DNA from: Methanothrix sp.
Lineage (GTDB): Archaea > Halobacteriota > Methanosarcinia > Methanotrichales > Methanotrichaceae
Direction of reading: 5' to 3'
DNA length: 64,000 nt
Assembly: GCA_029907715.1 (NCBI GenBank)
Contig: JARYLI010000005.1
Location: 62,001-126,000 of the forward strand
Position numbers and translations under genes: made by a program. This document shows, piece by piece, positions 24,549 to 32,097 of this stretch (positions are counted from its first letter, which is position 1; every line of letters starts with the position of its first letter). The notes under the pieces are model-generated. The model was not told the origin of the DNA and made no database searches. It saw nothing but the letters and a program-made list of their open reading frames with translations.

Positions 24549-26303
24549 TCAGCTCAGCGCGTAGTAGTACTCTCCGGCCTCTCTCTGTGCTCTGTCCAGC
24601 TTTGATCCAGGCTTGTTCACCCTCGGCCTCTTTGTATCCTCATCACGCCTGAAGGTTATACCGATCGCTGAGAGGAATCGATTCATCCCCTCACGCATAT
24701 CGCATGGCGGGTTTGCGATACCTCTCACACCCGGCTCGCCATCGAAGACTATCAGCCGCTCTGAGAGCATATCTATCAGGTAGATATCATGATCCACGAC
24801 CACGACAGACCGCTCAGTGGACTCCGCAAACCGTCTCATGACCTTGGCAGCCATCATCCTCTGCTCGACGTCGAGATGCGCGGACGGCTCATCCAGGAGA
24901 TACAGATCCGCTTCCATGCTCAGGCATGCTATTATGGCGACCCTCTGGAGCTCGCCGCCGCTCAGCTCCGTCAGGCTCTGATCCAGAAGCCGCTCAAGCG
25001 CCATCGGCTTTACGAACTCAGACTGATAGTAGCTGCTGTCGAAGTCGGGAGTTATGCTTCTGAGCAGAGCCTCCACTGTGACATCGGATTCGGCCTTCAG
25101 GTACTGAGGCTTGTAGGAGATCTTGAGCTTTGCATCTATCCTGCCATTCGTGGGCTTCTCTATGCCACCCAGGATCTTTATGTATGTCGATTTCCCTATG
25201 CCGTTCGGACCCAGGATCCCCACGACCTCGCTTCTCCTTATAACACCAGGCATCGCTGATAGCTCAAATCCATTGTAGCTCTTGGAGAACTCCCCGTACT
25301 CCACAAGAACCGGCACGTCCTTCTCATCTCTTGGGGCATGGACCTCGAACTCTATGCTCTCGGAGCGTATCCGGACGTTCTCCTCTGGCAGGAAGCCTCT
25401 AAGATACTGGTTTATCCCGACCCTGATGCCCTTCGGCCTGGTTATGACGCCGTAGGCTCCGGGGGTACCATAGGCGAGATGAACGCTTTCCGCGAGCAGA
25501 TCCAGAAGCGCGAGGTCGTGCTCGACGACCATCACAGCTTTGTTGGAGGCGAGATCCTGGAGCATTCTCGCTGCCAGGATCCTCTGGTTGATATCAAGAT
25601 AGGGGCTTATCTCATCGAAGAAGTAGAACTCCGCGTCGCGAGCGGCTGTTGCTGCGATGGCCACACGTTGCAGCTCGCCGCCGCTGAGGCTGTCTATCTC
25701 ACGGTCCAGCAGAGGTCTCAGGCCGAGACGATCCACGAGAGCGTCGAGCTCGCCTCTTTCATCTGTTCTCTTCAAAAGCTCCCTGACAGATCCCCTGTAG
25801 CTCTTTGGTATCCTGTCGACGTACTGCGGCTTGTAGGCTGTCCTGACGCCCTTCTCAGCGACTCTCTTGAGATAGTCTCCGATCGCCGAGCCTGCGAACC
25901 TCTCGAGAACATCATCCCAGCTGGCATCTCTCCCCAGATTCGGTCTCAGAAGCCCGGAGAGTATAGCAACAGCCGTTGATTTTCCTATGCCGTTTGGCCC
26001 GAGAAGGCCGGTGACCTTTCCCTCGACAGGTATGGGCAGGCCGTACAGCGCGAAGCCGTTGCTGCCGTAGCGGTGCACCGGCGCGCCGATCTCCTCAGGC
26101 AGGTTTGTTATCGTTATCGCTCCGAACGGGCACTTCCTGACACATATCCCGCAGCCCACGCAGAGGTTCTCAGTTATCACAGGCTTGTCATCAACGAAGA
26201 CTATCGTCTCATCTCCTGTGCGCACGGGCGGGCAGAAGTACTCACACTCCCTGGCGCACTTCCTCGGCTGGCACCGATCTCTGTTGACAACCGCTATCCT
26301 CAT
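24549..26303 (-). CDS. ABCE1 / RNase L inhibitor homologue, ribosome-recycling ATPase
   Basis: A 584-residue soluble twin ABC ATPase that splits ribosomes after termination. The N-terminal iron-sulfur domain has CQPRKCARECEYFCP and CVGCGICVRKCPFGAI, holding two 4Fe-4S clusters. Both nucleotide domains have GPNGIGKST Walker A and LSGGELQRVAIA signature motifs; the Walker B ends are FFDEISPYLD and LLDEPSAHLD. ATG 26303 is preceded by GAGGTG at 6 bp and is preferred over GTG 26312. The EMC6-like gene immediately upstream may share the promoter. Confidence 0.98.
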   Translation of the reverse strand: MRIAVVNRDRCQPRKCARECEYFCPPVRTGDETIVFVDDKPVITENLCVGCGICVRKCPFGAITITNLPEEIGAPVHRYGSNGFALYGLPIPVEGKVTGLLGPNGIGKSTAVAILSGLLRPNLGRDASWDDVLERFAGSAIGDYLKRVAEKGVRTAYKPQYVDRIPKSYRGSVRELLKRTDERGELDALVDRLGLRPLLDREIDSLSGGELQRVAIAATAARDAEFYFFDEISPYLDINQRILAARMLQDLASNKAVMVVEHDLALLDLLAESVHLAYGTPGAYGVITRPKGIRVGINQYLRGFLPEENVRIRSESIEFEVHAPRDEKDVPVLVEYGEFSKSYNGFELSAMPGVIRRSEVVGILGPNGIGKSTYIKILGGIEKPTNGRIDAKLKISYKPQYLKAESDVTVEALLRSITPDFDSSYYQSEFVKPMALERLLDQSLTELSGGELQRVAIIACLSMEADLYLLDEPSAHLDVEQRMMAAKVMRRFAESTERSVVVVDHDIYLIDMLSERLIVFDGEPGVRGIANPPCDMREGMNRFLSAIGITFRRDEDTKRPRVNKPGSKLDRAQREAGEYYYALS

Positions 26304-26313
26304 GGGTGGCACC

Positions 26314-26733
26314 TCAGTTCAGGAGTATGGTCCAGGTCACAGCCCAAAGATCCACCACAATAAACTCGACGTAGAACCAGTCCTTTCCCTTAAAAGAGAG
26401 GACGTCTATCCCTATGAGCGGGTATATGAATCTCTGCACTATCGTTGTGAGGAGTATCAGGTTCAGAAGGATGAAGTGCCACTCAACTCTGACTCCACCA
26501 AGCATCATATCGGTTCCGTTGCCGAGAAGATGGTAGCACATAACACCGGAGATTATACCGAGGATCGAGGATACAAGCGTCTTCTTTATCCCCTCTATCT
26601 GCGCCCTCCTGCGCTCCTCTGGCGTCTTCTTTTTCAGAACCTTCCTGGCTTCAGCTTGCGGTTCCGGTGCTTTTTGGGGGGTCTCCTTCCGTTCGGTCTC
26701 CCCGCTCTTCGCCTTTTTCTTTTGCTTGGCCAT
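26314..26733 (-). CDS. EMC6-like small membrane protein
   Basis: Starting at ATG 26733 (MAKQKKKAKSG) this is a 139-residue protein. The first 50 residues are Lys/Glu/Pro-rich and basic (KKKTPEERRRAQIEGIKK); three hydrophobic segments follow (TLVSSILGIISGVMCYHLLG, FILLNLILLTTIVQRFIYPLIG, FYVEFIVVDLWAVTWTIL), the third with charged residues as in EMC6/Rab5-interacting family proteins. EMC6 is part of membrane-protein insertases in eukaryotes; archaeal versions may pair with a Get1/EMC3-like insertase. Stop and ABCE1 start are 10 bp apart. Confidence 0.7.
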   Translation of the reverse strand: MAKQKKKAKSGETERKETPQKAPEPQAEARKVLKKKTPEERRRAQIEGIKKTLVSSILGIISGVMCYHLLGNGTDMMLGGVRVEWHFILLNLILLTTIVQRFIYPLIGIDVLSFKGKDWFYVEFIVVDLWAVTWTILLN

Positions 26734-26889
26734 CGGAGACTCAGAGCTGCCCTCATATGATAATAGCGTTTTGGTCAGCCTGTGGGAAGTCACGCTGTCG
26801 GATGCCTGAGAGTGGGAGGGCGCAGGCTCCGGTCTTCAGGCTGGATAGCATGTTTGCGTATGGACTGAGATTGATGAACTGAGGTCGTG

Positions 26890-27005
26890 AGCCGTGTACT
26901 CGTATCATCGAGATCAACAGCATGTGGCACCGCAGGATCTATGAGGTATCGTGCCTGTGATCGGCGATTCCTGAGAGAAGTTCAACGAATCGAGTTAAAT
27001 GACCG
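26890..27005 (+). mobile_element. MITE-like element E4, copy 1
   Basis: Shares GTGTACTC, GAGATCAACAGCATGTG, CAGGATCTATGAGGTATC and GATCGGCGATTCCTGAGA with the copy at 49670. The left end AGCCGTGTACTC resembles the family end; the right end is worn. Candidate target duplication AGGTCGTG (26882-26889) and GGGTCGTG (27006-27013), 7 of 8 bases. Confidence 0.65.
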
Positions 27006-27074
27006 GGGTCGTGTTGGATCCCGAATGACCTCCAGGAAGCAGTGAGTCTTTTGCTCGAATAACTGGACAGACGT

Positions 27075-27167
27075 TCCGGGATCAGGGGGGGCATTGGCAT
27101 AATGCCAGATGAATACCACAAGGGCACAGTTTACGAACTCAATGATATGAATAGACGACCAGACAGG
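27075..27167 (+). repeat. Repeat E5, copy 2
   Basis: The counterpart of 2129-2220, with GCATTGGCATAATGCCA, ATGAATACCACAA, CTCAATGATATGA and ACGACCAG in the same order. It ends about 160 bp before rps13. Confidence 0.55.
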
Positions 27168-27325
27168 AAATACACCAAACAGATAATCTTATGTATCAGG
27201 AGCGTATCTTCGCATTGGATTTGCATCAATCGCCCCACCGCACAGCCGGTGAGTGGGCGGCGCCGGATCTGATCCGGGGCTGCTCCAGATCGGGCTCGCT
27301 GAGCCCAGGCGTTCTGGAGGAGTAA

Positions 27326-27814
27326 TTGGAGATGGAGACGAAGGATACTGATAGCTCTGTTGAGCTGAGGCATATAGTCCGCATTTACAACACCGATCTT
27401 GATGGGAAGAAGCAGGTTCAGATGGCTCTTACCGGTATAAAGGGTGTTGGCAGAAGGCTGGCCAGGGTGTTCGCAGTAAAGGCAGGGGTGGATCCCTATG
27501 CGATTCTGGGAAAGCTCCCAGAGGAGCAGATAGAGGCACTGAAGAACGTGATAGAGAATGCCACAGAGAGCATTCCGGCCTGGATGATGAACCGGAGGAA
27601 GGACATAATTACAGGCGTTGACAGGCAAGTCATGGGCGCAGATGTCCTCACAGCACTCCGCGAGGATCTCGACCTCATGAAGAAGGCCAGAAGCTACAAG
27701 GGCATAAGGCACGAGCTCGGGCTGAGAGTGAGGGGACAGAGGACCAGATCCACAGGCAGGAGCGGCGCGACCGTTGGCGTCACCAAGAAGAAGGCGCAGG
27801 CAACGAAGAGCTGA
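27326..27814 (+). CDS. rps13: Small ribosomal subunit protein S13 (uS13)
   Basis: A 162-residue archaeal S13. The conserved ELRHIVRIYNTDLDGKKQVQMALTGIKGVGRRLA opening and the C-terminal RSYKGIRHELGLRVRGQRTRSTGR are intact. It sits in the head of the 30S subunit and contacts P-site tRNA. Start TTG at 27326 lies 5 bp after CTGGAGG; ATG 27332 is the alternative. First gene of rps13-rps4-rps11-rpoD, the usual archaeal alpha-operon-like group. Confidence 0.97.
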   Translation: MEMETKDTDSSVELRHIVRIYNTDLDGKKQVQMALTGIKGVGRRLARVFAVKAGVDPYAILGKLPEEQIEALKNVIENATESIPAWMMNRRKDIITGVDRQVMGADVLTALREDLDLMKKARSYKGIRHELGLRVRGQRTRSTGRSGATVGVTKKKAQATKS

Positions 27815-27831
27815 TCTGAGCAGGTGATTTT

Positions 27832-28383
27832 ATGGGATATCCTGGCAAGAGCCACAAGACGTATGAGCGGCCCCGAAAGCCATGGGAAGCTGGCAGGATG
27901 GCCGAGGAGGTCGAGCTCATAAAGACCTACGGGCTGAGAAACAAGCGCGAACTCTGGAAGGCTGAGAGCATTCTCAGGAAGTACAGGCGCGTTGGAAGGA
28001 TGCTTCTTGCATCAAAGGCACGAGGCGAGGCCAGAGCCGATGTCGAGGCGGCTGCGGTTATAGAGAGACTGTCGCGATTCGGCATCCTTAAGGACGGAGC
28101 AGACCTCGATGCCATACTCTCGCTGAAGATCACAGATATCCTGGAGAGGCGGCTGCAGACCCAGGTTTACAGGCAGGGTCTCGCAAATACAATAAGACAG
28201 GCGAGGCAGTTCATAACCCATGGGCACATCCAGGTAGCGGGTCAGAGGGTGACCGTCCCGAGCTACCTGGTTAAGCGAGGGGATGAGATGACAATTGACT
28301 ACTATGCCGGATCCCCACTCGCCAGAGAGGGACATCCGGAGAGATCAGCTAAGATCATCGCCAGGGCTGGAGGGTCGGCATGA
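27832..28383 (+). CDS. rps4: Small ribosomal subunit protein S4 (uS4)
   Basis: A 183-residue archaeal S4 beginning [23 protein letters not shown]. It has an S4 RNA-binding domain near residues 105-150 ([39 protein letters not shown]). Primary 16S rRNA binder in 30S assembly. It is 17 bp behind rps13 and overlaps rps11 by 4 bp (ATGA). Confidence 0.97.
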   Translation: MGYPGKSHKTYERPRKPWEAGRMAEEVELIKTYGLRNKRELWKAESILRKYRRVGRMLLASKARGEARADVEAAAVIERLSRFGILKDGADLDAILSLKITDILERRLQTQVYRQGLANTIRQARQFITHGHIQVAGQRVTVPSYLVKRGDEMTIDYYAGSPLAREGHPERSAKIIARAGGSA

Positions 28384-28769
28384 CAGAGGGCAAATGGGCC
28401 ATAGCACACATATATTCGTCGTTCAACAACACACTGATAACGATAACAGATCTAACTGGCGCTGAGACGATAGCCAAGATCTCGGGTGGCATGGTTGTGA
28501 AGGCCGCCAGGGACGAGAGTTCCCCGTACACTGCGATGCAGATGGCGATGCAGGTCGCTGAGCAGGCCAAGGCCAAGGGAATAGTCGGGGTGCATGTAAA
28601 GGTGAGGGCACCTGGCGGGAACAAACAGAGATCCCCTGGCCCCGGCGCACAGGCTGCGATAAGGGCGCTGGCGCGCGCAGGTCTGAGAATCGGAAGGATA
28701 GAGGACGTCACCCCGATCCCGCATGATGGCACAAAGCCGAAGGGCGGGAAGAGGGGCAGAAGGGTCTGA
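28380..28769 (+). CDS. rps11: Small ribosomal subunit protein S11 (uS11)
   Basis: A 129-residue S11 with [20 protein letters not shown] at the start and the C-terminal [23 protein letters not shown]. It lies on the 30S platform near the E site. The ATG overlaps the rps4 stop. Confidence 0.98.
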   Translation: MTEGKWAIAHIYSSFNNTLITITDLTGAETIAKISGGMVVKAARDESSPYTAMQMAMQVAEQAKAKGIVGVHVKVRAPGGNKQRSPGPGAQAAIRALARAGLRIGRIEDVTPIPHDGTKPKGGKRGRRV

Positions 28770-28782
28770 CGGTGCATAAGCC

Positions 28783-29577
28783 TTGAATGTGGAGCTTATT
28801 GAGCTTAGGGACGACCGGGTGAGGTTCCTCCTCTCCGGCGTGACTCCTGCATTTGCAAACGCCATCAGACGGTCGTGCATAGCGGAAGTCCCGAAGCTTG
28901 CGATAGATGAGATCTCGATATACGAGAACACATCCGTGCTATTCGACGAGCAGATCGCACTCAGGCTTGGTCTTGTTCCGATAAGGGCTGATGATCTGAG
29001 TGTCTACTCGACCCCGGAGGAGTGCCAGTGTGGAGGTGTTGGTTGCCCTGGCTGCAGGATCGATTTCATGGTAACTGCGGAAGGTCCGGGGACCGTGTAC
29101 TCACGGGATATAAAATTCAGCGACCCTGCTGTGAGAGCTGCATTCGATAACATACCTATTGTGGTGCTGGGGGAGGGCGAGAAGCTCGTGATTGAGGGCT
29201 TCGCGACACTCCGCACAGGCAAGGAGCATGCCAAGTGGCAGGCAGGCACGCTCTGCGGCTACAAGAACCTTCCGTCCATAGAGATCAGCGGATGCAACGG
29301 CTGCGGGAGATGCGTGAAGGTATGCCCGCGTGGTGTGCTCGTGCTCGATGAGAGCGATACTCTAAAGGTGAGGGACATCACAGAGTGCTCGCTCTGCAGG
29401 CTCTGCGTCGAGGAGTGCGACCAGCGAGCAATCTCGCTTGTACCACTGGAGGACGCTTTCATCATGAGCATAGAGAGCGATGGGTCTATAAATGCGAGGG
29501 ATCTGGTGAGGATGGCTGCAGAGGAGCTTAAGAAGAAGGCTCTGGTCCTGCAGGAGACGCTCGCCTCGGTCTCCTGA
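28783..29577 (+). CDS. rpoD: RNA polymerase subunit D (Rpo3) with two 4Fe-4S motifs
   Basis: A 264-residue subunit homologous to RPB3 and bacterial alpha, which nucleates polymerase assembly with subunit L. The alpha-like parts (LLSGVTPAFANAIRRSCIAEVPKLAIDEI; VYSRDIKF) surround an inserted ferredoxin-like domain near residues 165-215. This has CNGCGRCVKVCP and CSLCRLCVEECD, eight cysteines arranged for two 4Fe-4S clusters, as known from Methanosarcina D subunits. A Zn-like pair CQCGGVGCPGC near 83 is also present. Start is TTG at 28783. Its partner rpoL is at 22741 on the other strand. Confidence 0.97.
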   Translation: MNVELIELRDDRVRFLLSGVTPAFANAIRRSCIAEVPKLAIDEISIYENTSVLFDEQIALRLGLVPIRADDLSVYSTPEECQCGGVGCPGCRIDFMVTAEGPGTVYSRDIKFSDPAVRAAFDNIPIVVLGEGEKLVIEGFATLRTGKEHAKWQAGTLCGYKNLPSIEISGCNGCGRCVKVCPRGVLVLDESDTLKVRDITECSLCRLCVEECDQRAISLVPLEDAFIMSIESDGSINARDLVRMAAEELKKKALVLQETLASVS

Positions 29578-29585
29578 GGCGAGAG

Positions 29586-29593
29586 GTTTAAAT
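29586..29593 (+). promoter_or_regulatory. TATA box of tRNA-Leu
   Basis: GGTTTAAATCC is centred about 32 bp before the tRNA 5' end, in the short gap after rpoD. Confidence 0.5.
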
Positions 29594-29621
29594 CCAATGC
29601 GGTATTCTCTGCCAGAAGCAT

Positions 29622-29706
29622 GCGGGGGTTGCCAAGCATGGTCAAAGGCGCAGGATTGAGGGTCCTGTCACGTAGGTGTTCGCGGGTTCGAATCCCGTCC
29701 CCCGCA
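29622..29706 (+). tRNA. tRNA-Leu (anticodon GAG)
   Basis: Acceptor GCGGGGG/CCCCCGC with discriminator A; anticodon stem CAGGA/TCCTG enclosing TTGAGGG, giving anticodon GAG; a long variable arm typical of class II tRNA; T loop TTCGAAT. No intron, no encoded CCA. It stands directly before a broken tyrosine recombinase gene, so it may have served as an integration site. Confidence 0.95.
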
Positions 29707-29821
29707 TTCAAGCATATCGATTTTTGATTCATAACTCCCAGAGAATTTATATCTGGGATGCAGGGTTCTCTTTCGCGCTCGCTGCTTCAGGGATGATGTG
29801 GCATGTCCAGGAAGCGTATGT

Positions 29822-30170
29822 ATGAATGTGAACTGGAAGAGGAAGCGTTATGCTGAAGATCTCATGCCCGCTCTGAAGCGTTACAGGAGGTACCTGGAGG
29901 ATAATGGGCTTCGACCGTTCACCATACCCATGTATGTGCTGCATGTGACGAAGTACCTGGAATTCGCGGGAACTGATTCGCCGAGTGCAGATGATTTTGC
30001 CCGCTTCAGGGATCATCTCCATGACATGAGGCTATCACGGAGCACGGTCAACAACTACTCGTTCTCGATACGGAAATACCACGAGATGCTCGGGCAGCAT
30101 GTCAGCTTCAAGTTCATCAAGCCGAACAACACCCTCCCGTACTATTTTGATGAGCTGGATATCACAAGGA
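29822..30170 (+). pseudogene. Tyrosine recombinase/integrase, N-terminal remnant
   Basis: About 115 residues from ATG 29822 look like the SAM-like core-binding domain of XerC/D-type integrases: EDLMPALKRYRRYLEDNGLRPFTI, DDFARFRDHLHDMRLSRSTVNNYSFSIRKYHEMLG, ending IKPNNTLPYYFDELDI. The catalytic domain with its R-H-R-Y residues is missing. After about 30170 the frame stays open but only as antisense of a leftward nucleotidyltransferase gene. Both genes are cut at the same point. It starts 115 bp after tRNA-Leu. Confidence 0.7.
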
Positions 30171-30582
30171 TACCTGCCGAGACCAGGAAGGCGCAGTCCT
30201 CTATATCTCCCTCTCGTCCCGCTATAAGCTTCATTATGAATATGTCCTCCGGGGAGGCATACCTGACATCCGCCTTACCGAATACCTTTCTCAGCGTAGC
30301 GCGCCTCCACATCCCATCGCTCAGGCCAAACCCGCTGGAGATGCTGCCAGCGAAGACATCAAGAACATGCCCGCCCCTCATAGCGATCCTGTTCAGACCG
30401 AGCCTGGCATGCCTCTTCTCCGGCGAGGCAAGCTCGAACCCCAGCTCTCTGGCAGCGCGGAGAAGCTCATCGCGATCCCTCTCAGTCCTGCAAACAATAT
30501 CGATGCCCTTGGTGGAGTCCTTCATGCCGTACTCAAGCAGCGCAGCTCCGCCTATGACCATAGCCTGGATGCCTATTTTCAA
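30142..30582 (-). pseudogene. Nucleotidyltransferase (MNT/AbiEii-like), damaged
   Basis: The core KIGIQAMVIGGAALLEYGMKDSTKGIDIVC resembles small nucleotidyltransferases of toxin-antitoxin type, with G-G then the D-x-D strand. The first Asp of the usual T+DID is Gly here (TKGID), so activity is doubtful. The C-terminus (VISSSSK) is encoded by antisense of the integrase remnant and is probably not original. The start is also odd: only an internal TTG (30582) is in frame; the upstream ATG that overlaps the neighbour's stop (TGATG near 30645) is in another frame, and DLEELFD is readable in a third, suggesting frameshifts. Confidence 0.55.
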
Positions 30583-30642
30583 ATGTTTGCCGAGCTGGTC
30601 GAGTCGAACAGCTCCTCGAGATCGCTCCTCCTCGATATCGCA

Positions 30643-31530
30643 TCACGACTCGATCTCATACATAACCGCCCTGGTCTTTACCTCGTCCAGAGATGGATAG
30701 CCTCTGACATGAACCCCACGCAGGGCCGCTCTTATCCGTCTCATCGCAGGGTGCCTGATATCGCTCAAATCGTCCCTGTATTTTAAGTAGAACAGGATGC
30801 AGTAAAGCCTGTGCGATATGCTTTCTGCAGAGTCCAGTGAGTGTATGAAAACATCTCTTATCGAGAGCTCTCTCTTCGGAAGTGTGTAGTAGTCTCTGAC
30901 CCCCAGATCGATGCCATGCTGCTCGTACACGCTGAATGAAGTGGGCGTGGCATCGAGCTGCATCTGGCTTCTGAACAGGATACTGTTACTGTAGATCTTT
31001 ATCAGCACTGCATCCTCGGGCAGCAGCTGCCTCGCTTCATGCTCCAGCAGAGCAGTCACGAAGCTCTTCAGATCCGCCCAGAGGGTGTAGTTGAACGAGT
31101 ACAGGAAACCCTTCATGCCCTTGTTCTTGATCTTCCTGGCTATACCCAGCCTGATCAGGTCTTTCAGGTGGAAGTACAGAGTCTTAGCAGGTATGCCTGT
31201 TTCTCCTGACAGCTCACTGACGCCTTTTGGATCGCGATCAAGAGAATGTATAAGCGCTATCCTCCGGCCTCTAAGAATATCGGTGAGCGGCGAGGCTCTA
31301 TGAGTGTAGTAGAGCCTCTTGAAGCTCTCTGCAGGCTCTGACTTCGGCAGAGCGATACGTCTTCCATCTCGCTTTCGCTTCACCAGGCCCGCATCCTCGA
31401 GATGGCTCAGCATCCTTGATACTGTTTCTGGCCTCAGGCCGAATTTCCTGGCGATATCTCGTGGATGGGTAACACCACCTGAATTCAACACGTATATCAG
31501 GGCGCAAATCTCGCTCCGCTTCAGGCGCAT
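30643..31530 (-). CDS. Winged-helix regulator paired with a nucleotidyltransferase
   Basis: A 295-residue protein with two winged-helix domains. The first (residues 5-65) has GGVTHPRDIARKFGLRPETVSRMLSHLEDAGLVKRKRDGRR; the second (90-150) has DPKGVSELSGETGIPAKTLYFHLKDLIRLGIARKI. The remaining 140 residues form a mixed domain ending ALRGVHVRGYPSLDEVKTRAV. Archaeal genes of this shape are often followed by an MNT-type nucleotidyltransferase, and so here, with overlapping stop/start. That recalls AbiE-type toxin-antitoxin pairs, where the winged-helix partner represses and neutralises. Function is inferred from layout only. Confidence 0.65.
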   Translation of the reverse strand: MRLKRSEICALIYVLNSGGVTHPRDIARKFGLRPETVSRMLSHLEDAGLVKRKRDGRRIALPKSEPAESFKRLYYTHRASPLTDILRGRRIALIHSLDRDPKGVSELSGETGIPAKTLYFHLKDLIRLGIARKIKNKGMKGFLYSFNYTLWADLKSFVTALLEHEARQLLPEDAVLIKIYSNSILFRSQMQLDATPTSFSVYEQHGIDLGVRDYYTLPKRELSIRDVFIHSLDSAESISHRLYCILFYLKYRDDLSDIRHPAMRRIRAALRGVHVRGYPSLDEVKTRAVMYEIES

Positions 31531-31590
31531 TATTCTAAATTCAGGTCAAAGACATATATGTACTTGATCTATTATTAGAATCAATCACCA

Positions 31591-31698
31591 TATGCGGACG
31601 AGGCGGCCGTTCAAAAGCTGATCGACGAGGCGGAGGCGGCCGTGAGCACCCTGCTGGATGACACCGGGCGAGCAGCCAGTGAGCAGATCGAACCATGA
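31591..31698 (+). pseudogene. Short gene remnant
   Basis: The frame YADEAAVQKLIDEAEAAVST onward to a TGA at 31696 reads as a normal acidic helical C-terminus with good codon usage, but there is no start: a stop lies five codons before. It looks like the last 35 codons of a gene whose body has been lost. The parent family is unknown. Just downstream, TTCAGGTTGCTGAATACATGA (near 31711) resembles an E1 right end. Confidence 0.35.
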
Positions 31699-31758
31699 AG
31701 AAGAAGGCTCTTCAGGTTGCTGAATACATGAAACACAAGCACCAGAACAAAACCCCTT

Positions 31759-31819
31759 CGCTCTTATGTGTCCAGCAACTTGGAGTGCATGCAGGCCGGT
31801 TGCTGAATACATAAGAGCG
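31759..31819 (-). mobile_element. E1 copy G, miniature hairpin form
   Basis: Only 61 bp: CGCTCTTATGTG ... ACATAAGAGCG, built from one half of an E1 element joined to the opposite terminus. Arms CAGCAAC and GTTGCTG plus the ends make almost the whole unit one hairpin. No target duplication (flanks AACCCCTT and AATAAAAT). Confidence 0.75.
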
Positions 31820-32070
31820 AATAAAATTGTTAATTGTGCAATTTTCTAAATTATAAAGTTATAAATAAAAAATTTTGTATTGTTTGTAAGATTTTTAACA
31901 AAGCTTGCCGATTTGCATTTATGTTCTCCTATTACTATTATCAACTGCGACTGAAAGTTATTCCGTTAATGCGGAATGTGGGTTAAATCAACAAATTATT
32001 ATTAATGAAATCCAAACACGACCGTACCATATGAACAACCAAAAACCCAGACACACTATTTAAACCAATC
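31820..32070. other. AT-rich stretch without genes
   Basis: About 250 bp with long A/T runs (for example AATAAAAAATTTTG), far more AT-rich than the surroundings. No gene, no clear repeat. It is the most AT-rich segment of the window and may be foreign DNA or relics of an element. Confidence 0.45.
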
Positions 32071-32089
32071 CTTAACCGATGACGTTATG
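32071..32089 (+). repeat. Solo E2 terminal repeat
   Basis: CTTAACCGATGACGTTATG matches the right end of E2 copy 3 (CTTAACCGATGACGTATG) with a single inserted T. No E2 interior accompanies it. It touches the 3' end of the dehydrogenase gene. Confidence 0.45.
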
Positions 32090-32097
32090 TATCGGCA

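Larger units (their letters stand above)
26794..27325. other. Intergenic region holding E4 copy 1 and E5 copy 2
   Basis: A 530-bp gap between divergent operons with no coding sequence supported. Both repeats are listed separately. The last 100 bp lead into the rps13 ribosome-binding site CTGGAGG (27314-27320). Confidence 0.5.

Noticed and set aside
29798-30700. 300-codon rightward frame running through the integrase remnant into the region of the leftward genes
   Set aside because: Only the first 115 or so residues look like an integrase. The rest is antisense of the nucleotidyltransferase and regulator genes, Ser/Pro-rich and without family features.
31592-31698. ATG at 31592 as start of a small protein
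   Set aside because: It is out of frame with the coding-like remnant, and the frame it opens (MRTRRPFKS) looks random.
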